64,000 nucleotides of DNA, taken from positions 62,001 to 126,000 of the forward strand of contig JAILLN010000049.1 in NCBI GenBank assembly GCA_024693135.1, written 5' to 3'. Source of the stretch: Lachnospiraceae bacterium. GTDB lineage: Bacteria; Bacillota; Clostridia; Lachnospirales; Lachnospiraceae. The notes beneath the pieces were generated by a model. That model saw nothing but the letters and a program-made list of their open reading frames with translations. It ran no database searches and had not been told where the DNA came from. Below are positions 43,926 through 51,164 of this stretch, one piece after another; the stretch's first letter is position 1; each line of letters begins with the position of its first letter. A program made the translations under genes and the position numbers.

Positions 43926-44798
43926 CTCCTTATGATAAGCATCCGCCGCGAGCTTGATGCATCCCATGATACCCTGGTCGTCGTTTAAGCTTGCCGGAAC
44001 GATATAATGCTCCATATCCTCCAGCTCCTTTGTCTTCACATATCCATTCAGCATTTCCGCTGTCTTTTCCCGGATGATGGGGAAGAGCTTCTCCTGATGC
44101 ATGACCCCGCCTCCCAAGATGATCCGTTTGGGCGAGACCGTAAGGATCAGGTTCATGCAGGCCTGGGCCAGATAATAGCCCTCCATCTCCCAGACCTCAT
44201 CCCTGTCTCCCAGCTCCTTCGCCGAGACACCCCACCGGTCATTGATGGCAGGACCGGATGCCATGCCCTCCAGGCAGGCCTTGTGATAAGGACAGCGCCC
44301 CTCAAAGCGGTCTTTGGGATGGCGGATCATCCGATAGTGGCCGGCCTCCGGATGAAGCATGCCGTGTACCAGCTGCCCTCCGGAAAGGATGCCCATTCCC
44401 ACGCCGGTGCCGATGGTGATATAGACTGCATCGCTGATCCCCTTGGAAGCCCCGAAGGTAACCTCCCCCAGAAGGGATCCGTTCACATCCGTATCGAAGC
44501 CCATGGGGATGGGGAATTCCTTCCGCAGGGCGCCCAGAAGGTCATACATATGCCATCCCGGCTTCGGGGTAGAGGTGATATAGCCATAGGTCGGGGATGC
44601 CGGATCCGGATCCACCGGACCGAAGCTTGCCACACCCAGGGCTTTAATGTCCTTATCCTTAAAATAGCGGATGATCTCCGGCATGGTCTCCCCCGGCATC
44701 CTCGTGGGGATGGAAACCTGCTCCAGGATCTTCCCGTTTTCCTCTCCGATGGCACAGACCATCTTTGTGCCGCCTGCCTCCAGCGCTCCAAACATCAT
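43854..44798 (-). CDS. ROK-family fructokinase-like sugar kinase
   Basis: The 314-residue protein opens MMFGALEAGGTKMVCAIGEENG, a ROK phosphate loop. GFDTDVNG (catalytic Asp near 102), the ITIGTGVGMG loop near 125 and a zinc-binding CPYHKACLEG segment near 170 follow. This form is typical of fructokinases (ScrK/GmuE type). The last 18 or so residues are encoded by the upstream-most leader repeat of the GH3 gene, so the natural C-terminus was probably shorter. It likely phosphorylates fructose or a hexose freed by the neighbouring glucosidase. Confidence 0.87.
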   Translation of the reverse strand: MMFGALEAGGTKMVCAIGEENGKILEQVSIPTRMPGETMPEIIRYFKDKDIKALGVASFGPVDPDPASPTYGYITSTPKPGWHMYDLLGALRKEFPIPMGFDTDVNGSLLGEVTFGASKGISDAVYITIGTGVGMGILSGGQLVHGMLHPEAGHYRMIRHPKDRFEGRCPYHKACLEGMASGPAINDRWGVSAKELGDRDEVWEMEGYYLAQACMNLILTVSPKRIILGGGVMHQEKLFPIIREKTAEMLNGYVKTKELEDMEHYIVPASLNDDQGIMGCIKLAADAYHKENPTGMSQNKTRNTEEHEPVRGVF

Positions 44799-44802
44799 TC
44801 CT

Positions 44803-44861
44803 TCCTCCTCTATAAAGTATGTTTATCTCTGACTTACACCGGTCGGATGCGGGTCCCGTTC
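44803..44861 (-). repeat. Half hairpin leader element before the ROK gene
   Basis: The minus strand reads ACGGGACCCGCATCCGACCGG, then GTAAGTCAGAGATAAAC and GAGGAGGA just before the ROK start. The left hairpin arm is absent. It begins directly after the prs stop. Confidence 0.8.
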
Positions 44862-45950
44862 TCATTTCCTATAGGCTTCCACGGTCCTTCGGATCCTGGC
44901 CGCGGGCCTCATGATCTCCTGCATGGAGTCTCCCTTATTCAGCGTGTCGATGATGGCCGCGATATAACGGTTCATATTGACGCTGTAAAAATACTTCCGG
45001 GAAAGAAGCCCCTCCTTCGGATGGGTGAGGTTCGTGGCAAAGACCCGCTCAAAATATCCCTCCTCATAGGCTTTATCAAATTTTTCCATGCCATTGGTAA
45101 AAAGGGCAAAGGTCGTGAAGATAAAGACCCGCTTCGCGCCCCTGTCCTTCAGCTGCTTTGCCACATCCAGCATGCTTCCCCCGGAGGAGATCATGTCGTC
45201 GATCACCACCACGTCCATCCCCTCCACGGAGCTTCCGCAGAATTCATGCGCCACGATGGGATTCATGCCGTCCACGATAACGGTATAGTCCCTTCTCTTA
45301 TAAAACATGCCGATATTCACGCCAAAAAGGGAGGCCATAAATACCGCCCGGTCGGTAGCTCCCTCATCCGGGGCGATAAACATCAGATGTTCCCCGTCGA
45401 TCTCAAGGTCTTCGTATTCCGTAAGAAGGGCCTGGGTAAACTGCAGGGAAGCAGAAATATTCTCCAGTCCGTTTAGGGGCACCACATTCTGCATCCTGGG
45501 ATCGTGGGCATCAAAGGTCACCACCCCATGGACTCCCATGCCCTCAAGCTCCCTAAGCATCACCGCGCAGTCCAGAGACTCCCTGGCCGTCTTTCGGTGC
45601 TGCCTTCCCTCATAGAGGAAGGGCATGATCACCGTGATCCGGTCTGCCTTACCGTTGCAGGCGGCGATCACCCGCTTCAGATCCTGATAATGGTCATCCG
45701 GCGACATCCGGTTCAGGCTGCCGTCCATCTTATAAGTAAGGCTGGAATTGCATACATCCACCAGGATATAAAGATCCCGCTCTCTTACGGATTCCTTCAG
45801 GAGCCCCTTGCCCTCCCCGCTGCCAAACCGCGGGCATTCCACCGGGATCAGGAGCCTTTCCCCATCCCTCCATCCGGAAAGGATATCCGCCACCTTTTCT
45901 CCCGTCTCCCTCGCCGACTCCAATGCGATGATTCCAAGCTTCCTCTGCAT
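44862..45950 (-). CDS. prs: Ribose-phosphate pyrophosphokinase-like protein, long atypical form
   Basis: The 362-residue protein is longer than common Prs (about 315). It has the two phosphoribosyltransferase-type domains: an ITVIMPFLYEGRQHRK segment near 108-122, TFDAHDPRMQNV near 148 and the PRPP-binding loop VVVIDDMISSGGSMLD near 250. Prs makes PRPP from ribose 5-phosphate and ATP. Divergent long forms like this occur in Lachnospiraceae, possibly as a second enzyme. It heads the GH3/HD-GYP/giant-protein unit behind a clear promoter, an unusual partner for sugar genes. Confidence 0.85.
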   Translation of the reverse strand: MQRKLGIIALESARETGEKVADILSGWRDGERLLIPVECPRFGSGEGKGLLKESVRERDLYILVDVCNSSLTYKMDGSLNRMSPDDHYQDLKRVIAACNGKADRITVIMPFLYEGRQHRKTARESLDCAVMLRELEGMGVHGVVTFDAHDPRMQNVVPLNGLENISASLQFTQALLTEYEDLEIDGEHLMFIAPDEGATDRAVFMASLFGVNIGMFYKRRDYTVIVDGMNPIVAHEFCGSSVEGMDVVVIDDMISSGGSMLDVAKQLKDRGAKRVFIFTTFALFTNGMEKFDKAYEEGYFERVFATNLTHPKEGLLSRKYFYSVNMNRYIAAIIDTLNKGDSMQEIMRPAARIRRTVEAYRK

Positions 45951-45953
45951 TCT

Positions 45954-46020
45954 TCCTCCTTATGTTTACGCAAGTTTAGCTCTGACTTGCACCGGTCGGA
46001 TGCGGATCCCGTAACCGGCC
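45954..46020 (-). repeat. Half hairpin leader element before prs
   Basis: The minus strand reads GGCCGGTTACGGGATCCGC, ATCCGACCGG, CAAGTCAGAGCTAAAC and, after a short gap, AAGGAGGA before the prs start. The right arm and downstream core are kept; the left arm is missing. Confidence 0.8.
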
Positions 46021-46031
46021 GTCATGCTACG

Positions 46032-46060
46032 ATCATAGCCTATTCCGGCGATATCTTCAA
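46032..46060 (-). promoter_or_regulatory. Promoter upstream of prs
   Basis: On the minus strand TTGAAG (46055-46060) and TATGAT (46032-46037) are 17 bases apart, about 80 bases before the prs start. It could drive the long unit down to 30292, since no strong terminator is visible in between. Confidence 0.7.
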
Positions 46061-46111
46061 GCTTGCCGGGTTGTTTTGTCTTAAGGTTTTAGGAAAAAAG
46101 ACCCATGACAC

Positions 46112-46146
46112 AAAAAGAGGATGGCAAAGTACGCCATCCCCTTTTT
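46112..46146. terminator. Bidirectional terminator after the 207-residue protein gene
   Basis: GGATGGC (46119-46125) pairs with GCCATCC (46133-46139), flanked by AAAAAG on one side and CTTTTT on the other. It ends the sigma28-controlled pair and insulates it from prs. Confidence 0.88.
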
Positions 46147-46169
46147 GGTCTATGTTATGCCTGTCCGGC

Positions 46170-46793
46170 TTATGCTTCAGCCTGCGCGGCAAAATAATCA
46201 TCGAAGAGCTTATTTGCGGCATCCATGGTCTGGCGGCTGATCTCCGGGAGCTCCTTGCCCCAGGTCTCCTCTGCCTGCTTATAACCCTTTTCCATGGCTT
46301 CCTGCATCTTCTTCATCTTTTCCGGATCGTCCCCGGCCAGAGCGCTGGCAAAATCAAACATCCTCTGGGAGGTCTGCTTTACGCCCCAGTAGCCGTCCTC
46401 GGAGATATCCTCCTGGGCCTTTGCCTTGGTCTCCGGATCTACCTCGAACTTGCCCTCTGCCAGGAATCTCCAGATATTATTGGCATTGCCGTAGGTATTG
46501 GCCTGCTGGCCCATCATCTTGGCTACCATGTCGGTGAGCTGCTGCTGGCGGTTTGCCTCATCTGCCTTGAGCTGGTTCACCAGAGCCGTGCGCTCCTCCT
46601 GGGTCATCTTATTGATCTTATAGATCCCTTTATTATCTGCCTTTGTTTCGTCCGATTTCTCGAAGACCGCTCCGCTCTCGGCGCCCTTCTTCTCCTCTGC
46701 CGCCTTTGTTTCCTCTGCCTTCTGGGGCTTTGCCGCGGCTGTGCTGAAATTCTCTACAGACGGTACCGCGCTGCTGATGGTCAGATCGCTCAT
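46170..46793 (-). CDS. Flagellum-associated protein of unknown role
   Basis: ATG 46793, with AAGGAGG nine bases before it, gives 207 residues opening MSDLTISSAVPSVENFS. A low-complexity Lys/Glu/Ala stretch (20-60) is followed by a helical domain, with MTQEERTALVNQLKADEANRQQQL near 64 and ISEDGYWGVKQTSQRMFDFASALAGDD near 128. Similar small helical proteins of unknown role occur in flagellated Lachnospiraceae. It lies 43 bases after the FliD-like gene behind a sigma28-type promoter. Its function might be regulation or assembly of late flagellar parts. There is no signal peptide. Confidence 0.7.
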   Translation of the reverse strand: MSDLTISSAVPSVENFSTAAAKPQKAEETKAAEEKKGAESGAVFEKSDETKADNKGIYKINKMTQEERTALVNQLKADEANRQQQLTDMVAKMMGQQANTYGNANNIWRFLAEGKFEVDPETKAKAQEDISEDGYWGVKQTSQRMFDFASALAGDDPEKMKKMQEAMEKGYKQAEETWGKELPEISRQTMDAANKLFDDYFAAQAEA

Positions 46794-46836
46794 TGATATG
46801 ATCCTCCTTCCTGTTTTCGTCAATATTCCGGCCTGA

Positions 46837-47577
46837 TCAAACTTCCGTATCCAGGATCGAGCTGACTCCGGAGCTTCCGGAATACCCGCCCTTGCTATTG
46901 TAGCCGCTGTCCTTGCTTGCGGCCGCGGCGCTGATGGCGGATGCCTTCTGCGACACCTGATCCGCATAGGAGCTCTTGCCGCTGAATAATGTCTTCAAGG
47001 TATTGATGTTTGCCTTCCGGAGCTTGTCATCATCCACGGAGAGCTTGTTTTCCTTCCCGATGGAAATGCCCACGCTCCCTAAAAGCCCGGAATTGGACTT
47101 GGTGGCCTTGGTCATCCATACCGCGTTGCGGAGCACGCCCTTGGTGTCCGAATCCGCCGCCTTCCCGACCACGTCGTTGTAGTCATCCACGAAGGATTTC
47201 ACCGCCTTTACGATGTCATCCCACTTGTAATCCTCTGCCTCTTTCTCTTCTCCGGTCTCCTCATCCTTCACTGTAGTCTTCTGCAGGTTCCAGAGGGACT
47301 TTTCCGTCAGGGCGGCCGCCGAATCCTTGAGGGCATCCGAAGAACCGCGCATCTGGGACAGGCTCTTGCCCGCCTCTGTGGATGTCTTGGCGCTCTCCTC
47401 ATCCTGCTGCTTATAATAAGCCTTCATCAGCTTGCCATAGCTGCCGTTCTTGATGGAAGCATAGTCTGCCAGATTAAATGCGGAAGACTGGGTATTGTTG
47501 CTCCCGGAAAGGGAAAAGAAGTTATTATAATTATTATTATTGCCGCTGTAATCACCAAATAGGTTGATTCCTGCCAT
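46837..47577 (-). CDS. FliD-like flagellar cap/hook-associated protein, short form
   Basis: The 246-residue protein starts with a Gly/Asn/Ser-rich head (MAGINLFGDYSGNN). The FliD C-terminal pattern follows: VKAVKSFVDDYNDVVGKAAD near 125-145, GLLGSVGISIGKENKLSVDDDKLRKA near 180-205 and LFSGKSSYADQVSQKASAI near 212-230. Full FliD proteins are usually over 450 residues, so this is a truncated paralogue rather than the main cap. AAAGGAGGTG precedes the start, and a sigma28-type promoter lies about 80 bases upstream. It probably belongs to the late flagellar regulon. Confidence 0.75.
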   Translation of the reverse strand: MAGINLFGDYSGNNNNYNNFFSLSGSNNTQSSAFNLADYASIKNGSYGKLMKAYYKQQDEESAKTSTEAGKSLSQMRGSSDALKDSAAALTEKSLWNLQKTTVKDEETGEEKEAEDYKWDDIVKAVKSFVDDYNDVVGKAADSDTKGVLRNAVWMTKATKSNSGLLGSVGISIGKENKLSVDDDKLRKANINTLKTLFSGKSSYADQVSQKASAISAAAASKDSGYNSKGGYSGSSGVSSILDTEV

Positions 47578-47659
47578 CTTTCTTTTTCACCTCCTTTGTC
47601 ATGGTATCCTCGAAATCCGTTTCTTATGGACAGAAACCCATTTCAGGTTCTCAATATCT

Positions 47660-47686
47660 ATATCGGACATTCCGGGAAAACCTTTA
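47660..47686 (-). promoter_or_regulatory. Sigma28 (SigD/FliA)-type promoter
   Basis: On the minus strand TAAA (47683-47686), 15 bases, then TCCGATAT (47660-47667), against the known consensus TAAA-N15-GCCGATAA. The downstream gene is FliD-like, which supports the reading. Confidence 0.8.
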
Positions 47687-47714
47687 GCATGAATTGAAAA
47701 AAATTTTCGGATGC

Positions 47715-48647
47715 TCATTCCTCCAGCCTTGGTGCCGTAACGGCCGGGGATGGCTGCTTTTTCCCCTCCTCCAGGCCGGCTCCGTACAGAAGCTTCGCCA
47801 GCTCCGAATCCTTATCCAGAAGGATGGTCTTATTCTGTCCGGAAAGGGATTCCTGCAGGGCATCCAGGCTCCGGGTGAAATTGTAGAAGTCTGCCTTCTC
47901 CGGATCGTTATAGGCCTCCTGGAGGATCTTCATGTATTCCGCCTCACCCTCAGCCTCCAGGATATCCGCCTGCTTTCTGGCATCGGCTTCCATGACGGCC
48001 ACGGTCCGGTCCGTCTCGTTGCGGATCTTCTGCGCCGAAGCTTCGCCCTGGGCGGCGTAGGAGGCGGCGATATTGTTTCGCTCCGAGATCATCCGCTCAA
48101 ATACCGCGGACTTATTGTCATTGGGCAGATCCAGGGCCTTGATCTCGGCCTGCAGGATCTCTATGCCGTATTTGGTCATGTCTTCATTGGCATCCTCGGT
48201 GATGATGGAGGTCAGCTTCTCTCCCCTGGCCGCGATGACCTCGTCCTGGGTCATGGAGGAAATGATGCTCTTGGTGGCATTATAGGTAGCCACATTGGCC
48301 AGATACTGGGCGTTGCTGGTGGAGCCGTTTAATGACTTCATGAAAAGAGAGGGGTCTGTCACCCGCCAGAGGATGAAGTCGTCGGCGATCATGGATTTCT
48401 TGTCGCTGGTCATGACATCGCTGGGAGCCACATCGTAAAACTGGACCGCCTTGCTGACCTTGCGCACCGACTGGATGATGGGCGTCTTGAAATGAAGGCC
48501 AGCCGTATCCGCCACCTTGATGATCCGGTTGAATTCCGTCACCACGGCATATTCATTTTCCGCCACCGTATACATGCCCGCCAACAGGATGATGACGAGA
48601 AGTACTGCCGCTATTGCTATGATGATTCCCACTGCTTTATTTTTCAT
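47715..48647 (-). CDS. hflC: HflC-like SPFH-domain membrane protein
   Basis: ATG 48647 gives 310 residues. The upstream in-frame extension overlaps hflK and is rejected. A single N-terminal membrane helix (about 7-27) leads to an SPFH/prohibitin domain, with EYAVVTEFNRIIKVADTAGLHFKTP near 33-57. A long coiled helix follows (RKQADILEAEGEAEYMKILQEAYNDPEKADFY near 240). HflC with HflK forms a large membrane cage that restrains FtsH proteolysis. The gene begins 46 bases after the hflK stop. Partner and order are as in the classic operon. Confidence 0.9.
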   Translation of the reverse strand: MKNKAVGIIIAIAAVLLVIILLAGMYTVAENEYAVVTEFNRIIKVADTAGLHFKTPIIQSVRKVSKAVQFYDVAPSDVMTSDKKSMIADDFILWRVTDPSLFMKSLNGSTSNAQYLANVATYNATKSIISSMTQDEVIAARGEKLTSIITEDANEDMTKYGIEILQAEIKALDLPNDNKSAVFERMISERNNIAASYAAQGEASAQKIRNETDRTVAVMEADARKQADILEAEGEAEYMKILQEAYNDPEKADFYNFTRSLDALQESLSGQNKTILLDKDSELAKLLYGAGLEEGKKQPSPAVTAPRLEE

Positions 48648-48693
48648 ATCCTTATCCTTTCCTGATGAATGCTTCCGATACTCCGGCTTTTTC

Positions 48694-49797
48694 TCACTCT
48701 GCCTCTTCCGCCTGTCCACCCTGCACCGTATTCGTCACGGTAGAAAAGCTCTCCAGAGGATACATGGTCTGGGTGTCCCCGTCGGTGATCACCACCTTTG
48801 CCCCGGGAAGCACCTCCTCCAGGGTCTCATAAAACATCCTGCGCTTGGTGATATAAGGATAGTTCTTATACTGCTCGAAGGTATCATTGAAGCGCTTCAT
48901 CTGGCCCTCGGCCTCGGCGATCCTGCCCTGCTTCGCCCCTTCAGCCTTTTGGATGATGGCATCTGCCGCCGCCTCGGCCGCAGGCACCTGCTCATTCTTA
49001 TATTTGTTGGCGTTATTAACCGCCGTGTCGGCTCCCTGCTTCGCGGTCTCCACGGCCTTAAAAGCGGCCTTCACCTCTGCCGTGGGCGGCTCCGCATCCT
49101 GCATGGAGATATTCATGGCCTCCAGGCCGATCTCATGCTCCGTCAGCTCCTTGGTGAGCTTCTCCTTAATCTCCGCCTGGATCTTATTCTTCCCCGTGGT
49201 GATGACATCGTCCACCTTATAGTTCACGATGGTGGAGCGGATGCAGGCCATGGCCAGGTTTTTCAGGATATCCTCCGGTGCCGAGGAAGCATAGAGGTAT
49301 TTCATGGGATCGCTCACCCTGTACTCCAGATAGAAGTCCACATCCACCAGGTTGAAGTCCGAGGTGATCATGATGGACTCGGCTTCATTGGTATTCTGCT
49401 CATCGTTGGGATCCCGGTCCTGGGACTCCGTATAGCCGATGGCCATGCCGTGGGTGGTGGTATCCACCTTGGTCACCTGCTGGATCAGTGGGATCTTAAA
49501 GTAGAGCCCTGCCGTCTTGATGTCCACAATCCTGCCGAACATGGTAACGACTCCCTGCTCCTGCTCGGAGATGGAATAGATGGAGCCTCCCGCCACGATC
49601 ACGATGACGATCACGACTACAATGACCGGGATGATCTTGGCCGCCACGCCAAACCCCGCCTTCATGTTCATTTTTTTCTCTTCTCCTTCGGTATAGGCAT
49701 ATTCACGGCGCCTGCCGATATCCAGCCTCCCGGACCGGATCATGGCGACCAGGATCGCCGCCAGGACCATCACGACGAATACGATAAAAGAAAGCAT
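48694..49797 (-). CDS. hflK: HflK-like SPFH-domain membrane protein
   Basis: The 367-residue protein has an N-terminal membrane helix (1-20) and a second strongly hydrophobic stretch (about 55-75). The SPFH domain follows (EQEQGVVTMFGRIVDIKTAGLYFKIPLIQQV near 80-110). C-terminal helices rich in Ala/Glu and a Gln/Glu-rich tail end it. HflK-type start, length and order before hflC fit an FtsH-modulating complex. GGGAGGA precedes the start. A promoter lies upstream, right behind the hsp20 terminator. Confidence 0.9.
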   Translation of the reverse strand: MLSFIVFVVMVLAAILVAMIRSGRLDIGRRREYAYTEGEEKKMNMKAGFGVAAKIIPVIVVVIVIVIVAGGSIYSISEQEQGVVTMFGRIVDIKTAGLYFKIPLIQQVTKVDTTTHGMAIGYTESQDRDPNDEQNTNEAESIMITSDFNLVDVDFYLEYRVSDPMKYLYASSAPEDILKNLAMACIRSTIVNYKVDDVITTGKNKIQAEIKEKLTKELTEHEIGLEAMNISMQDAEPPTAEVKAAFKAVETAKQGADTAVNNANKYKNEQVPAAEAAADAIIQKAEGAKQGRIAEAEGQMKRFNDTFEQYKNYPYITKRRMFYETLEEVLPGAKVVITDGDTQTMYPLESFSTVTNTVQGGQAEEAE

Positions 49798-49906
49798 AAA
49801 CGGTTCCTCCCTTCCGGGAGCCTTGTCCCGCTCCCTCTTTGGTGCTTAAGGGAGGCAGTCCGGAGGATCCCGTTCCTCATGTTGTTCTTATGGATCAATC
49901 CCCTCT

Positions 49907-49935
49907 ATTTTACCATGGAAGGAAAGCATGGGCAA
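49907..49935 (-). promoter_or_regulatory. Promoter of hflKC
   Basis: On the minus strand TTGCCC (49930-49935) and TAAAAT (49907-49912) are 17 bases apart. The -35 box touches the T-run of the hsp20 terminator. The leader is about 105 bases and has no other gene. Confidence 0.7.
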
Positions 49936-49969
49936 AAAAAATGGCGCAGCCCTTTTTACGGACTGCGCC
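49934..49969 (-). terminator. Terminator after hsp20
   Basis: On the minus strand GGCGCAG (49963-49969) pairs with CTGCGCC (49943-49949), then follows an A and a run of eight T. Confidence 0.88.
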
Positions 49970-50024
49970 GTCTGCTCATTTCATTTCATTCTGCTCATTC
50001 AGCCTTATGTACTTCATCCGGCCT

Positions 50025-50190
50025 CATTCGCGGGGGCTGGTCTTCAGCCCTCGATCTGCTCTGTCTCATTCGCGGGGCTGGTCTTCAGCCCTCGATCTGC
50101 TCTGTCTCATTCGCGGGGGCTGGTCTTCAGCCCTCGATCTGCTCTGTCTCATTCGCGGGGCTGGTCTTCAGCCCTCGATGGCGATGTACT
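50025..50190. repeat. 41-42-bp tandem repeat, four copies, continuing the hsp20 3' end
   Basis: CATTCGCGGG starts at 50025, 50067, 50108 and 50150. Each unit also carries CAGCCCTCGATCTGCTC, which looks like the hsp20 end with the bases between two CTCGAT words removed. The last unit contains the hsp20 stop codon. No spacers of unique sequence occur. Confidence 0.92.
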
Positions 50191-50611
50191 TCTTTTCGGC
50201 CTCGATCTGCTCCGCATTTTTCTTCGGGATGTCTAAAGTCAGCACGCCGTTTTCGTATTTCGCCTTGATGTCCTCTTCCTTCACGTGGTTGCCTACGTAG
50301 AAGCTCCTGCTTGCCGCCCCGTAGTAGCGCTCCCTGCGGATGTAGTGGCCTTCCTTGTCCTTCTCATCCTCTTTCTTTTCTGTGGTGGCCTTGATGGTCA
50401 GGTATCCGTCCTTCAGCTCGGCCTTGATGTCTTCCTTCTTGGCCCCGGGCAGATTGACTGTCAGCTCATAGCCGTTCTCCAGATCTTTCACATCGGTCTT
50501 CATCAGGCTTCCCTGGTCTGCGGAAACCGGACTCCCGAAGGATCCGAAGGGATCAGTGAAAAAGTCATCCAAAAGGTTCTCTTTGAAAATACTCGGCATC
50601 ATCATCATCAT
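50168..50611 (-). CDS. hsp20: Small heat-shock protein Hsp20
   Basis: The first of five successive ATG codons (50611), with AAGGAGG nine bases before it, gives 147 residues. The alpha-crystallin domain spans about 40-135: YELTVNLPGAKKEDIKAELKDG near 50-71, YYGAASRSFYVGNHVKEEDIKAKYENGVLTLDIPK near 97-131. It holds unfolding proteins as an ATP-independent chaperone. A perfect CIRCE operator covers its promoter, so HrcA should repress it except under heat stress. The 3' end is repeated four times in the spacer. Confidence 0.95.
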   Translation of the reverse strand: MMMMMPSIFKENLLDDFFTDPFGSFGSPVSADQGSLMKTDVKDLENGYELTVNLPGAKKEDIKAELKDGYLTIKATTEKKEDEKDKEGHYIRRERYYGAASRSFYVGNHVKEEDIKAKYENGVLTLDIPKKNAEQIEAEKKYIAIEG

Positions 50612-50766
50612 GGTTCTTACCTCCTTTATTCTCTGCGGGATGCCTGGCATCCTGCCTGCCGCCGCGCCCTTAAGGCTTCAGCGGTGTGTTTGTTATGTGC
50701 CTTGAACAAGCGGGCTTTCTCCGGTTCATCTTTGTTTTTCCGGTGCTCCTTTCTTGTTCTGAATAC

Positions 50767-50808
50767 GTTATACCACACTTGTTAGCACTCGTCAAGTGTG
50801 AGTGCTAA
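50767..50808 (-). promoter_or_regulatory. CIRCE operator and promoter of hsp20
   Basis: TTAGCACTC (50782-50790), nine bases, GAGTGCTAA (50800-50808) is the exact CIRCE inverted repeat bound by HrcA. On the minus strand the -35 box TTGACG (50790-50795) sits inside it, and TATAAC (50767-50772) follows after 17 bases. Confidence 0.96.
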
Positions 50809-50887
50809 CAATTTTTGTGAACATTTTGTGAACTGCCGCAATGGGCAGATCGCATACTGTTTCGGCGCCATTTATGTTTCCAGCGCA

Positions 50888-50940
50888 GCAAGTTATGGTG
50901 AATTATGGCACTTATGGCAAGTTATGGTGAATTATGGCAC
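50888..50940. repeat. 24-bp direct repeat, period 29
   Basis: The 24 bases at 50888-50911 recur exactly at 50917-50940, in an AT-richer stretch between hsp20 and the Rpn-tail fragment. Apart from CIRCE and the hsp20 promoter I see nothing else between 50612 and 50959. Confidence 0.9.
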
Positions 50941-50959
50941 CCGGATCCAACAGATCATC

Positions 50960-51142
50960 CTACAACTTGCCAAATTTCTCCTTATACTTGGCAAGTTCCG
51001 CCTCAGCTGCATCCGCCCGCTGACGCTCCCGCTCTGTGTTGGCACGTTCTTCTTCCCTGCCCTCTTCCTGGAACCATTCGTGTGCTTGCTCTTCGTCATA
51101 TTCTGTCAGACACATGTCCTTCACCTCCGCCCGATTTTTCAT
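50960..51142 (-). pseudogene. 60-residue fragment resembling the tail of Rpn-type proteins
   Basis: The frame reads MKNRAEVKDMCLTEYDEEQ and then a Glu/Arg/Ala-rich helix. A start of the MCLTEYDEE type followed by an EEGREEER helix is typical of the C-terminal ends of Lachnospiraceae Rpn-type (PD-(D/E)XK) proteins. The catalytic part is missing, so this is probably a remnant, although a weak AAAGGG site precedes it and it could be expressed after the 2048-residue gene, 22 bases away. Confidence 0.55.
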
Positions 51143-51164
51143 AATGAACCCTTTGATCCGGACC

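Noticed and set aside
50025-50190. Regular repeats that look like a CRISPR array
   Set aside because: The units are contiguous with no unique spacers, they derive from the hsp20 end and no cas gene is near.
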